Source of the DNA: Providencia burhodogranariea DSM 19968
GTDB lineage: Bacteria; Pseudomonadota; Gammaproteobacteria; Enterobacterales; Enterobacteriaceae
Length of the DNA: 64,000 nt
Assembly (NCBI RefSeq): GCF_000314855.2
Contig: NZ_KB233225.1
Coordinates: 245,092-309,091, forward strand
Direction of reading: 5' to 3'
Shown: piece by piece, positions 18,390 through 26,528 of the stretch
Layout: each line of letters begins with the position of its first letter
How positions within the stretch are numbered: the first letter of the stretch is position 1
Program-made: the position numbers and the translations under genes
Notes under the pieces: generated by a model
Database searches by the model: none
What the model saw: only the letters and a program-made list of their open reading frames with translations
Told to the model about the DNA's origin: nothing

Positions 18390-19856
18390 TTAGTTAGTGG
18401 ATAGCCCACCAAAGCAGAGATATTTCACTTCCAGATAATCTTCAATTCCGTAACGTGAACCTTCACGTCCCAGCCCTGACTGCTTAATGCCACCAAATGG
18501 GGCAACTTCATTTGAAATAATGCCTTCGTTAATGCCTACCATGCCGCTTTCAAGTGCTTCTGCAACACGGTAGATACGTCCGATGTCTCTTGAGTAAAAA
18601 TAGGATGCTAGACCAAATTCAGTATCATTAGCCAAATCAATAGCTTGCTGTTCATCACTGAATTTAAATAGCGGAGCCAGTGGACCAAAGGTTTCTTCTT
18701 TGGCTACTAGCATTGATTCAGTAACGCCAGTTAATACTGTTGGTTGGAAGAATAAACCACCGAGTGACGCAGGTTTACCGCCTGCAATCACAACTGCGCC
18801 ATGAGAAACTGCATTAGCAATGTGCTCTGTAACTTTGTCGACTGCAGCTTGATTAATCAGCGGACCTTGTTGTGAATCAGCTTGGGTCGCAGGGCCGATT
18901 TTTAATTCACTGACGGCTTTTGCGAGGCGTTTAGCAAACTCATCATAAACGCCTTCTTGGACTAAAATACGGTTAGCACAGACACACGTTTGTCCACTAT
19001 TGCGGAATTTAGCAGCTAACGCACCTTGTACTGCTGCATCAAGATCGGCATCATCAAAAACGATGAATGGTGCATTCCCACCGAGTTCTAGTGATAGTTT
19101 TTTGACAGTATCAGCGCACTGTGACATCAATAATTTACCGACACGAGTTGAACCTGTGAATGTCAATTTACGGACAACAGGGCTAGAGGTCATGACTTCG
19201 CCAATGGCTTTTGAGTCGGTGCCGGGAACAATGTTAAACACTCCGGCAGGAATGCCCGCTTCTTCACCTAATGCGGCGAGTGCTAATGCTGAAAGTGGTG
19301 TTTCAGCTGCAGGTTTTAACACCATAGTACAGCCGGCAGCGAGCGCTGGACCAACTTTACGGGTGATCATTGCATTTGGGAAGTTCCACGGCGTGATTGC
19401 CGCAACAACACCGATGGGCTGTTTAATGGTGACTAAGCGACGGCCTGGAAGTGGTGAAGGGATCGTTTCACCATAAATACGCTTACCTTCTTCGGCAAAC
19501 CATTCAATAAAACTTGCGCCATAAGCGATTTCACCCATCGATTCGTTAATAGATTTTCCTTGTTCCCAACTGAGTAACTCAGCAAGTTCTTTCTGGTTAT
19601 CCATCATCAGATGAAACCATTTGTTGAGAATTTGACTGCGCTCTTTCGCGCTTTTTGCTCGCCAAGCTGGTAGCGCTTTTTCCGCTGCATCAATGGCTTG
19701 TTGGGTTTCCGTTGCACCTACATTACTGACTTTTGCTATTACCTCACCATTGGCTGGGTTGGTAACATCAAACCGACTATTATCATTGGCATTGACCCAT
19801 TGGCCGTTGATATAAGCCTGCTGGCGGAATAAGGTAGAATTGACGTTAATACTCAT
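18390..19856 (-). CDS. NAD(P)-dependent succinate-semialdehyde dehydrogenase
   Basis: An aldehyde dehydrogenase of 488 residues, GabD-like. The catalytic Cys is in NSGQTCVCANRI, the catalytic Glu in LELGGNAPF and the cofactor loop in FTGSTRVGK. The C-terminal FGGIKQSGLGREGSRYGIEDYLE is characteristic of GabD/Sad. It oxidises succinate semialdehyde to succinate. Its place inside the hpa operon, two genes before the aldolase that makes this aldehyde, supports the assignment strongly. It overlaps the MFS gene upstream by 4 bases (ATGA). The E. coli W cluster has no such gene and uses an unlinked one, so this is a self-contained version. Confidence 0.9.
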   Translation of the reverse strand: MSINVNSTLFRQQAYINGQWVNANDNSRFDVTNPANGEVIAKVSNVGATETQQAIDAAEKALPAWRAKSAKERSQILNKWFHLMMDNQKELAELLSWEQGKSINESMGEIAYGASFIEWFAEEGKRIYGETIPSPLPGRRLVTIKQPIGVVAAITPWNFPNAMITRKVGPALAAGCTMVLKPAAETPLSALALAALGEEAGIPAGVFNIVPGTDSKAIGEVMTSSPVVRKLTFTGSTRVGKLLMSQCADTVKKLSLELGGNAPFIVFDDADLDAAVQGALAAKFRNSGQTCVCANRILVQEGVYDEFAKRLAKAVSELKIGPATQADSQQGPLINQAAVDKVTEHIANAVSHGAVVIAGGKPASLGGLFFQPTVLTGVTESMLVAKEETFGPLAPLFKFSDEQQAIDLANDTEFGLASYFYSRDIGRIYRVAEALESGMVGINEGIISNEVAPFGGIKQSGLGREGSRYGIEDYLEVKYLCFGGLSTN

Positions 19857-21082
19857 ATTTCTTTTTTCTCCGAAGGCACTGAAATTAACTGTGAGCGGAT
19901 ATTTTTAGCCGATAAACGCTGGCTAATAAAACTGAGTCCGGCACAGACAGCCATAACTAGTGCCATAGCAAATGGGGATTCATCCTGTAGTACAGAAACT
20001 GCAACACTTGCAAGTGCTGCCAGTGCAAATTGAATAGAAATCGCGAGAGCACTGGCACTGCCTGCAATTTTACCTCTATGCTGCAATAACAGTGACAAAC
20101 TGTTGGTACCGATAGCATTCACCATCGATAAAAACAGAACCACCAGAATAACAATAATAGGCAGGCTTTGCTGGTAGAAAAGTAGCAATAGTAATCCAAA
20201 CAGTAATTGAGCCCCACTTTGCACACAGAGTATACGGGTTAAGCTATACACTTTAAGCAGCCGAACATTGATCAATAGCACTGCTATCATGCCAAGAATA
20301 TTACAACCGAATAATAAGCCGTAGTGTTGTTCAGATACTCCAAAGTAGTTGATATACACAAAAGGTGAACCACTGATAAAGGCGAACATTCCGGCAAAAG
20401 AGAATGCCATTGTGCCGATGATAGACATGGCTTCTTTATCAGTTAAAACTTGTGCGTAATTATGAAAAGCGGCACGGAGTAAATTTTTAGACTCGTTTTT
20501 ATGGCGCAGAGTCTCTGGAAGTAAAAAGAAAATACTGCCTAATGAGCAAAGTCCTATCAGTGCAAGAAGATAGAAAATCGCTTGCCACTGAAGATGGATT
20601 AATAAAAAACCGCCAAGTAATGGTGCGAGCAAAGGTGCAATCATGGTAACTAACGTCATCAAAGACAATATTTTAGGTAGCTCAATTGCGGGATAAACAT
20701 CCCGAGCAATTGCCCTTGCCATGACAATTGCAGCGCCACTGCCAAATGCTTGTAACGCTCTAAATGCAATCAAAGTTTCTGCGGAAGTTGCTTGTGCACA
20801 AAGTAAACTTGCCAGCGTAAAAATGATGAGGCCACTTAACAACATTTTGCGGCGCCCGAGAGTGTCGCTGAGTGGCCCATAAAACAACATACCAATACAA
20901 AAACCAGCAAAAAATGCACCGAGTGTATACTGCATCTGTCCTTGGCTTGCTTGGAGATCTATCCCCATTTGCGGCAGGGCAGGGAGATACATATCTATCG
21001 ATAATGGCCCAAATGCGACCAATGATCCTAATAATGGGATCAAGTAGCGAGGGATCTGTTTATCGAATGCAGTCGGCATCAA
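19853..21082 (-). CDS. Bcr/CflA-family MFS efflux transporter
   Basis: A 409-residue, 12-helix MFS protein of the drug-resistance Bcr/CflA type, shown by FGPLSIDMYLPALPQMG in helix 1 and GPLSDTLGRRKMLL between helices 2 and 3. It lies between hpaF (6 bases upstream) and the dehydrogenase gene (4-base overlap), so it is co-transcribed with the pathway. Bcr-type carriers are usually exporters of drugs or metabolites. A plausible but unproven role is relief from toxic catechol or aldehyde intermediates. The E. coli W hpa cluster has no equivalent. Confidence 0.85.
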   Translation of the reverse strand: MMPTAFDKQIPRYLIPLLGSLVAFGPLSIDMYLPALPQMGIDLQASQGQMQYTLGAFFAGFCIGMLFYGPLSDTLGRRKMLLSGLIIFTLASLLCAQATSAETLIAFRALQAFGSGAAIVMARAIARDVYPAIELPKILSLMTLVTMIAPLLAPLLGGFLLIHLQWQAIFYLLALIGLCSLGSIFFLLPETLRHKNESKNLLRAAFHNYAQVLTDKEAMSIIGTMAFSFAGMFAFISGSPFVYINYFGVSEQHYGLLFGCNILGMIAVLLINVRLLKVYSLTRILCVQSGAQLLFGLLLLLFYQQSLPIIVILVVLFLSMVNAIGTNSLSLLLQHRGKIAGSASALAISIQFALAALASVAVSVLQDESPFAMALVMAVCAGLSFISQRLSAKNIRSQLISVPSEKKEI

Positions 21083-21088
21083 ATTTCC

Positions 21089-21469
21089 TTACTTAAACAG
21101 TGCGTGAACGTTGTTTTGTTTATAATTCAGTACTGGATCAAGCTCTTCCATGGTGAATGATATTGCAAGATATCTATCCGCCATTAACTGAGCAAAATGC
21201 TCCTTGATAAGGGTAAATAGCATTTCACCGACTTTTTGCCGATCTTCAAGAGAGCGACCAGCACCAATTTTGAGCGTCATATGGACGAAGGCATAGTCAT
21301 GTTTGCCATCTGCCATCTGCCAAGTATCTAACCAAATAGCGCGACTACGAATCCCCCCTAACGGAAAGATGCCCGTACCCGCTAATGCTTTGTTTACCGT
21401 TGAAAATAGCTCAGGTAAGTTCGCTTGCTCACGAATATTGTCGGTACACTCTGCAATAAAATGAGGCAT
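21089..21469 (-). CDS. hpaF: 5-carboxymethyl-2-hydroxymuconate delta-isomerase
   Basis: A small enzyme of the tautomerase superfamily, 126 residues as usual for HpaF/CHMI. Pro-2 (MPHF...), which becomes the catalytic N-terminal proline, is present. The core stretch FVHMTLKIGAGRSLEDRQKVGE is typical. It isomerises 5-carboxymethyl-2-hydroxymuconate. Shine-Dalgarno AAGGA; 9 bases after hpaD. Confidence 0.93.
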   Translation of the reverse strand: MPHFIAECTDNIREQANLPELFSTVNKALAGTGIFPLGGIRSRAIWLDTWQMADGKHDYAFVHMTLKIGAGRSLEDRQKVGEMLFTLIKEHFAQLMADRYLAISFTMEELDPVLNYKQNNVHALFK

Positions 21470-21478
21470 AACGATTCC

Positions 21479-22360
21479 TTACGCGTTAGCGGTTTGTTTA
21501 TCAGTAATGTAGCTTGGTAGAGGGAATATGGCATTGATTTGACCTGTACCTGAGCTGGCGAACAAATCAGTCAGTACTTCGACTTTCTCCTCATATTTAT
21601 CCCAACCAAGCATGCCTAATAGCATCACAGTGTCATGCATATGGCCTTCGCCATAGCAGTAATCCGCATACTCTGGCAACATCTTACAGAATTCATTAAA
21701 ACGACCTTCACGCCAGAGTTTGACTACGCGCTTATCCATTTGCTCATCAAATTCACGGGTGTAATTATTCATGCCGTCTTCTGCACGGTGGTCATCGATA
21801 AAGCGATGCGATAGTGAACCGCTAGCAAGAACGGCGACTGTACCATCATATTTTTCGATAGCCGTGAGTACCGCTTCACCGAGTTTGCGACTATCTTCGA
21901 AACTGTGAGAGGTACAAAATGCGGAAATAGAGATCACTTTGAAATGACGATCGCTATTCATGTAACGCATCGGTACTAATGTGGCATATTCCAATGTTAG
22001 ACTTGGGATCTCATGAGATTGGGCTCTAACGCCTAACTTACGTGCTTCTTCGCCGATCATTCGACCAAGTTCAGAGTTACCATTGTATTCATACTCCATG
22101 TCACGAATAAAATGCGGAAGCTCATTACTGGTATAGATCCCTTCAAAATGGTCTGCACAGTTAATGTGATACGCACTGTTAACTAACCAGTGCGTATCAA
22201 AAACAATAATGGTATCAACGCCAAGTTCACGGCAGCGGCGGCTGATTTCTTTATGCCCATCGATAGCGGATTGCCGGCAGCCGTGATGCTTACCCGGAAG
22301 TTCTGATAGGTACATAGAAGGAACATGCGTGATTTTTGCTGCTAGTGCTAGTTTTCCCAT
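21479..22360 (-). CDS. hpaD: 3,4-dihydroxyphenylacetate 2,3-dioxygenase (ring cleavage)
   Basis: A class III extradiol dioxygenase of 293 residues (E. coli HpaD about 283). It cleaves homoprotocatechuate at the 2,3 bond using Fe(II) or Mn(II). Visible family features are PGKHHGCRQSAIDGHKEISRR near the N-terminus, VFDTHWLVNSAYHI and the EIPSLTLEYATLVPMRYM segment. It lies 164 bases after hpaE, with an AGGAA Shine-Dalgarno. It is cytosolic and carries out the ring-opening step of the pathway. Confidence 0.94.
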   Translation of the reverse strand: MGKLALAAKITHVPSMYLSELPGKHHGCRQSAIDGHKEISRRCRELGVDTIIVFDTHWLVNSAYHINCADHFEGIYTSNELPHFIRDMEYEYNGNSELGRMIGEEARKLGVRAQSHEIPSLTLEYATLVPMRYMNSDRHFKVISISAFCTSHSFEDSRKLGEAVLTAIEKYDGTVAVLASGSLSHRFIDDHRAEDGMNNYTREFDEQMDKRVVKLWREGRFNEFCKMLPEYADYCYGEGHMHDTVMLLGMLGWDKYEEKVEVLTDLFASSGTGQINAIFPLPSYITDKQTANA

Positions 22361-22524
22361 AATTCCTGACCTCTTTCAGTGACTGATATTAGCAAAGTTT
22401 TTCAAGTGCTGATTTAAGCTTTTGTTATTTATGTGTTTTAGTGCAGAACATCTCACTATGTAGGACTAAGCTTTTTCAGCGATTTAGTGCCGGCGAAATT
22501 TATTCACCGGCGAGAGCTCAAAAT

Positions 22525-23991
22525 TTAAACACCCCAACGAGGAATGTTATGATCCCCAAAGGAAATACAAACGTTTTTCATTTCAGCAAATACCTCAAAG
22601 CTGTATTCGCCACCTTCACGGCCAACGCCAGATGCTTTAACGCCGCCAAATGGCTGACGTAGGTCACGCACATTTTGGGTATTCACAAACACCATACCCG
22701 CTTCAATATTGCGAGATAACCGCAGGATCTTACTGATATCTTGTGTCCAGATATAAGATGCGAGGCCATACTCAATATCGTTTGCCATACGTAAACCATC
22801 CTCTTCTGATTTGAATGGGATCAGGCAAGCGACAGGGCCGAAGATCTCTTCTTGTGCCACACGCATTCGATTATCAACATCGGCGAGTACAGTTGGGCGT
22901 AAGAAATGACCATTTTTAAGATGTGTAGGCAAGTCGGTTGGTTTATCTGGGCTACCCGCCAGCAATGTAGCACCTTCTTCGATTCCAAGGCGGATGTAGC
23001 CTGATACCTTGTTCCAGTGTTGCTGGCTGATCAGAGCACCGACTTGGGTTTTCGGATCTGTAGGGGCGCCGACGATCAAGCGGTTGGCACGCTCTGCAAA
23101 GCGCTTAACAAATTCTGGGTAAATACTTTCTTGAATGAAAATACGTGAGCCCGCTGTGCAACGTTCGCCATTAATGGAGAAAATGGTGAACAGAGCGGCA
23201 TCGAGTGCGCGCTCAACATCTGCATCTTCAAAAATTAATACAGGTGATTTACCGCCAAGTTCCATTGAATACTTTTTCAGGCCCGCGTTTTGCATGATCA
23301 TACGGCCTGTGGCAGTGCCCCCTGTAAAGGAGACTGCGCGAACATCATTATGTTTGACGAGAGCATCACCTGCTGTGCTGCCATAGCCTTGAACGACGTT
23401 AAGCACTCCAGCTGGAATTCCCGCTTCTAGGGCTAATTCACCTAAACGGTTAGCTGAAAGAGGTGAAAGCTCAGACATTTTTAATACGGCAGTGTTACCG
23501 AGTGCTAAGCAAGGTGCTGTTTTCCATGTTGCCGTCATAAATGGCACGTTCCATGGTGAAATAAGCGCACACACGCCAACAGGTTGAACTAGCGTATAGT
23601 TCATCATTTTGTCATCAACAGGATAGGTGCGGCCATTCATCTGTTGGCAAATTTCAGCAAAGAACTCAAAGTTGTGGGAAGCGCGTGGGATTAGAACATT
23701 TTTGGTTTGATGGATTGGCAGACCTGTGTCTTGAGTTTCCATTTTTGCAATTTCAGGAACATTCTGGTCGATCAATTCACCGAGGCGACGCATTAGGCGA
23801 GCGCGTTCTTTCATCGGCGTATTAGCCCACTTAGGGAAAGCATCTTTTGCTGCGGCAACCGCCTGATTAATTTCATCTTGACCACCAGAAGCAACTTCTG
23901 CGAGTACTTCGCCTGTTGCAGGGTTGGTGGTTTCAAAATAGTCTTTACTGACAACATTTTTGCCGTTAATCCAGTGGTTTATTTTAGTCAT
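22525..23991 (-). CDS. hpaE: 5-carboxymethyl-2-hydroxymuconate semialdehyde dehydrogenase
   Basis: A 488-residue NAD-dependent aldehyde dehydrogenase, the same length as E. coli HpaE when started at the ATG at 23991. That ATG shares a base with the hpaG2 stop (TGATG), whereas the GTG one codon upstream is less likely. The catalytic Cys is in NGERCTAGSRI, the Glu in MELGGKSPVLIF, and FTGGTATGR is the cofactor loop. It oxidises the ring-cleavage product to the triacid that HpaF and HpaG process. Confidence 0.95.
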   Translation of the reverse strand: MTKINHWINGKNVVSKDYFETTNPATGEVLAEVASGGQDEINQAVAAAKDAFPKWANTPMKERARLMRRLGELIDQNVPEIAKMETQDTGLPIHQTKNVLIPRASHNFEFFAEICQQMNGRTYPVDDKMMNYTLVQPVGVCALISPWNVPFMTATWKTAPCLALGNTAVLKMSELSPLSANRLGELALEAGIPAGVLNVVQGYGSTAGDALVKHNDVRAVSFTGGTATGRMIMQNAGLKKYSMELGGKSPVLIFEDADVERALDAALFTIFSINGERCTAGSRIFIQESIYPEFVKRFAERANRLIVGAPTDPKTQVGALISQQHWNKVSGYIRLGIEEGATLLAGSPDKPTDLPTHLKNGHFLRPTVLADVDNRMRVAQEEIFGPVACLIPFKSEEDGLRMANDIEYGLASYIWTQDISKILRLSRNIEAGMVFVNTQNVRDLRQPFGGVKASGVGREGGEYSFEVFAEMKNVCISFGDHNIPRWGV

Positions 23992-24758
23992 CACACACGT
24001 TCCTCATACTCTTTTTCACTGACAATATGGTTTATCAGCCTGCCAACACCTTCAACTTCGACGATGACTTCGTCTCCTGGGATAACATCAGAGAGGCCTT
24101 TCGGGGTTCCAGTTGCAATCATGTCACCTGGTTGTAGAGTCATAAAGTCACTCAGGTAGGCAATTAAAAATGGAATATTGAAAATTAGATCGGCTGTTGT
24201 GCCCTTTTGGCGTAGTTCACCATTAACATAGGTATACAATGCAAGATTATGTGGATCTTTAATCTGATCTTTATCGATAACCCATGGGCCGATCGGCGTT
24301 AAGGTATCGCGGCTCTTAACGCGTAAATTTGGACGATAGTAGTTTTCAAGATAATCGCGAATAGCGTAGTCGTTACAGACGGTATAACCCGCAACGTAGT
24401 CCATCGCATCTTCTTGTGAAACCTTATATGCTGGTTTACCGATTACAACGACCAGTTCCGATTCATAGTGCATATATTCGACATTATCTGGGCGAACAGA
24501 GACTTGACGGTGGCCAGTTAACGTATTATCTGCCTTGATAAAAATAAGTGGTTCTTCAGGTGGCTTAAAATCGAGTTCAGTCGCGTGGTCAGCATAATTT
24601 AAACCAAGGGCAAATAAGGTGCCTCTTACTGGCGGTAACCACTCAACATTTTTGTCATCGCCAGCGAGCACTTGGCCATTAGGTAATTTTATCTCTTCGT
24701 TATCACCGACTGTGACTGAATATTCACTACCTTGATAACGGATTTTAGCGTGTTTCAT
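23991..24758 (-). CDS. hpaG2: HpaG2: isomerase/decarboxylase, C-terminal-type subunit
   Basis: A 255-residue protein of the fumarylacetoacetate-hydrolase fold, equivalent to the second half of the fused E. coli HpaG (about 429 residues). It keeps the metal-binding E-x-E motif (MHYESELVVVIGKPAY) and the DYAIRDYLENYYRPNLRVKSRDT and GDMIATGTPKGL stretches. Together with HpaG1 it decarboxylates 5-oxopent-3-ene-1,2,5-tricarboxylate and isomerises the product. Its ATG shares a base with the hpaG1 stop (TAATG), so the halves are translated in a coupled way. Confidence 0.92.
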   Translation of the reverse strand: MKHAKIRYQGSEYSVTVGDNEEIKLPNGQVLAGDDKNVEWLPPVRGTLFALGLNYADHATELDFKPPEEPLIFIKADNTLTGHRQVSVRPDNVEYMHYESELVVVIGKPAYKVSQEDAMDYVAGYTVCNDYAIRDYLENYYRPNLRVKSRDTLTPIGPWVIDKDQIKDPHNLALYTYVNGELRQKGTTADLIFNIPFLIAYLSDFMTLQPGDMIATGTPKGLSDVIPGDEVIVEVEGVGRLINHIVSEKEYEERV

Positions 24759-25387
24759 TATTGCCCTCCTGCCACGACAACCTGATTAATCAGGCTTGGG
24801 AAGCCTTCCGCTTGAACCTCAACTTTATCACCGGGTTGAATAGTGACGCGTTGGTGTGGGGTTCCCATTAAAATTACATCGCCTGCTTTCAATGTCGCAA
24901 ATTCACTCAGTGCTGCGACCAATTCATTTGCATCACGAACCAGATCGTTGGTTGACCAGCGATCAGCTTCTTTTCCGTTGATTTGAGTGATGATCTCTAT
25001 CGGTGTTGATAATGTCGTTTTAACAATTTCCCCAATTGGGCAAAAACTATCACAGCATTTTGCTTTGATAGCAGGGCGATAGAATGAGTCTTCAGGAAGG
25101 CTAACTTCGTTTGCTAATGCAAAGCCTGCGATGTAATGATACGCATCAGCCTGATTCACTTTTCGTGCATCTTTACCAATAACTAATGCCAATGTTGCGC
25201 CACTTAGCACCACTTCATTAGCGGGGTGTAAAATGTTGTCTCCTGAACTAATTTGGGTATTACGTGGCTTAATAAACCATACTGGAGTTTTAGGAGGGGC
25301 TTTATAAGGGGCTTGCCCAAATGCCTCATGCCAGTGAGTGACTTGGCTTTGGTGATTGAGGGCAACGGCAAAAACAGTGCCTTTCAT
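24758..25387 (-). CDS. hpaG1: HpaG1: isomerase/decarboxylase, N-terminal-type subunit
   Basis: A 209-residue protein matching the first half of fused HpaG. It has the same fold (KAGDVILMGTPHQRVTIQPGDKVEV), but where HpaG2 has the metal motif YESELVVVIGK it reads LSGATLALVIGK, so the two acidic ligands are missing. This suggests a non-metal-binding or structural subunit that pairs with HpaG2. The ATG at 25387 has a strong AAGGAG six bases away; the TTG six bases earlier is not needed. It is the first gene of the large hpa catabolic operon. Confidence 0.9.
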   Translation of the reverse strand: MKGTVFAVALNHQSQVTHWHEAFGQAPYKAPPKTPVWFIKPRNTQISSGDNILHPANEVVLSGATLALVIGKDARKVNQADAYHYIAGFALANEVSLPEDSFYRPAIKAKCCDSFCPIGEIVKTTLSTPIEIITQINGKEADRWSTNDLVRDANELVAALSEFATLKAGDVILMGTPHQRVTIQPGDKVEVQAEGFPSLINQVVVAGGQ

Positions 25388-25425
25388 TGACAACTCCTTA
25401 TGATGAAATCGACGACCTTGAATGA

Positions 25426-25443
25426 TTGTTAATATATTAATAA
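25426..25443. promoter_or_regulatory. Candidate HpaR operator before hpaG1
   Basis: TTGTTAATATATTAATAA is a palindrome with one mismatch, centred about 48 bases upstream of the hpaG1 ATG. This is the size and AT-rich type expected for a MarR-family operator. The link to HpaR is inferred from position. Confidence 0.45.
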
Positions 25444-25820
25444 TGTATTAAATCGGAATTAGCAATAGGCTAATGCAATTGTTAATTTTAATTGTGATCT
25501 CATTAACATATTCAGATTGCTCACGTGTAACTTATTGTTATCACTTAAATTAATAAATTGCTTTATTTTTAACTGTAACTTTTTGTTAACTTTGGTGTTT
25601 TGAAAAATATTATTTACTCATTAATATTTTAGGGTTTTTCTTTGAGATTGTTATTTTGCCGTGCTAACCTTGGCTTTAAGCGGATATAGGGTTGGTTATC
25701 ACCGTGAGTGAAATTGCGATATAAAGGCGTAGTACACTAAGCCTTATTCGAGATTGTTGACCTTTTAAACTTACTTTTGCAGCAGTTTGTTAGGAAGTCT
25801 TGGGAAGAAAAGAGAACTCC

Positions 25821-25850
25821 TGAGTATAACACTGAGTATAACACTGAGTA
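25821..25850. repeat. 2.5 copies of a 12-base direct repeat
   Basis: TGAGTATAACAC occurs twice in tandem followed by TGAGTA, upstream of hpaR. It may be a slippage product or contain repeated regulator half-sites. Confidence 0.6.
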
Positions 25851-25988
25851 AAAGCTGCCATATGGAAGCAGTTAAAGGATTTATATTTGGAATCATTCAA
25901 GTAACTTGAGGAAAGGCAGGTATAAAGGGTCAATATCCCCTAATGGGTTGGTATTAAATAACATTTAACAGTGGTGAGTTTTAAGCTT

Positions 25989-26441
25989 ATGCATGAATCA
26001 TTGACAATTGCATTATTACAGGCAAGGGAGACCACCATGGGGTTCTTCCGTCCTATTTTAAAGTCATATAATTTGACTGAACAGCAATGGCGTATTATTC
26101 GGGTACTTGCTGATAAACGCTCTATTGATTTTCATGAGTTATCAGTTCAAACCTGCATCCTGCGCCCAAGTATGACAGGTATTTTGACTCGAATGGAGAG
26201 AGAAGGGTTAATATTTCGCTTAAAACCACTCAATGATCAGCGTAAACTTTATGTTTCTCTGACACCTAGTGGACAGACCCTTTATGATAAGGCTCGCCAA
26301 GAAGTGGAAGAAGGTTACCAAAAAATTGAACAGGCGTTCTCACATGAGAAAATGCAACGTCTTACTGAGCTACTTGGTGAATTGATTGCTCTAGAAAGCC
26401 CTGATTATAGCAATCTAGCGGATAAAAAAGAGAGCGCTTAA
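25989..26441 (+). CDS. hpaR: MarR-family repressor of the hpa operon
   Basis: A winged-helix MarR regulator of 150 residues from the ATG at 25989. The frame is open to GTG codons at 25971 and 25974, but E. coli HpaR begins at the equivalent MH-SLTIALLQARE, so the ATG is preferred. The DNA-binding core reads LTEQQWRIIRVLAD, CILRPSMTGILTRMEREGLI and LNDQRKLYVSLTPSG. By homology it represses hpaG-E-D-F-H-I and its own gene until 4-hydroxyphenylacetate or 3,4-dihydroxyphenylacetate binds. It is divergent from hpaG1, as in E. coli W. Confidence 0.92.
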   Translation: MHESLTIALLQARETTMGFFRPILKSYNLTEQQWRIIRVLADKRSIDFHELSVQTCILRPSMTGILTRMEREGLIFRLKPLNDQRKLYVSLTPSGQTLYDKARQEVEEGYQKIEQAFSHEKMQRLTELLGELIALESPDYSNLADKKESA

Positions 26442-26483
26442 CCTGAGCGCTCTCTGATAGCTTGAATCGAATTCTTTAGATAT

Positions 26484-26528
26484 AACGGCATCTTAATCGG
26501 TTTTATCCCAATTAAGGTGCCGTTTTTT
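26484..26528 (+). terminator. Terminator between hpaR and betT
   Basis: A 14-base stem with one G-T pair (AACGGCATCTTAAT with ATTAAGGTGCCGTT) is followed by TTTTTT, forming a Rho-independent terminator for hpaR. A second hairpin without a T-tract (GAGAGCGCT with AGCGCTCTC, 26430-26454) overlaps the hpaR stop. Confidence 0.85.

Larger units (their letters stand above)
25388..25988. promoter_or_regulatory. Divergent hpaG1/hpaR control region
   Basis: About 600 AT-rich bases between the divergent hpaG1 and hpaR genes. An 18-base near-perfect palindrome lies at 25426-25443, just upstream of hpaG1, and a 12-base tandem repeat lies at 25821-25850. Both are listed separately. In E. coli W, HpaR binds the equivalent region to repress the operon and itself. 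No other gene is visible. Confidence 0.6.

Noticed and set aside
19000..19476. 158-codon plus-strand ORF across the succinate-semialdehyde dehydrogenase gene
   Set aside because: Lies wholly inside a well-supported gene on the other strand and has no recognisable motif.
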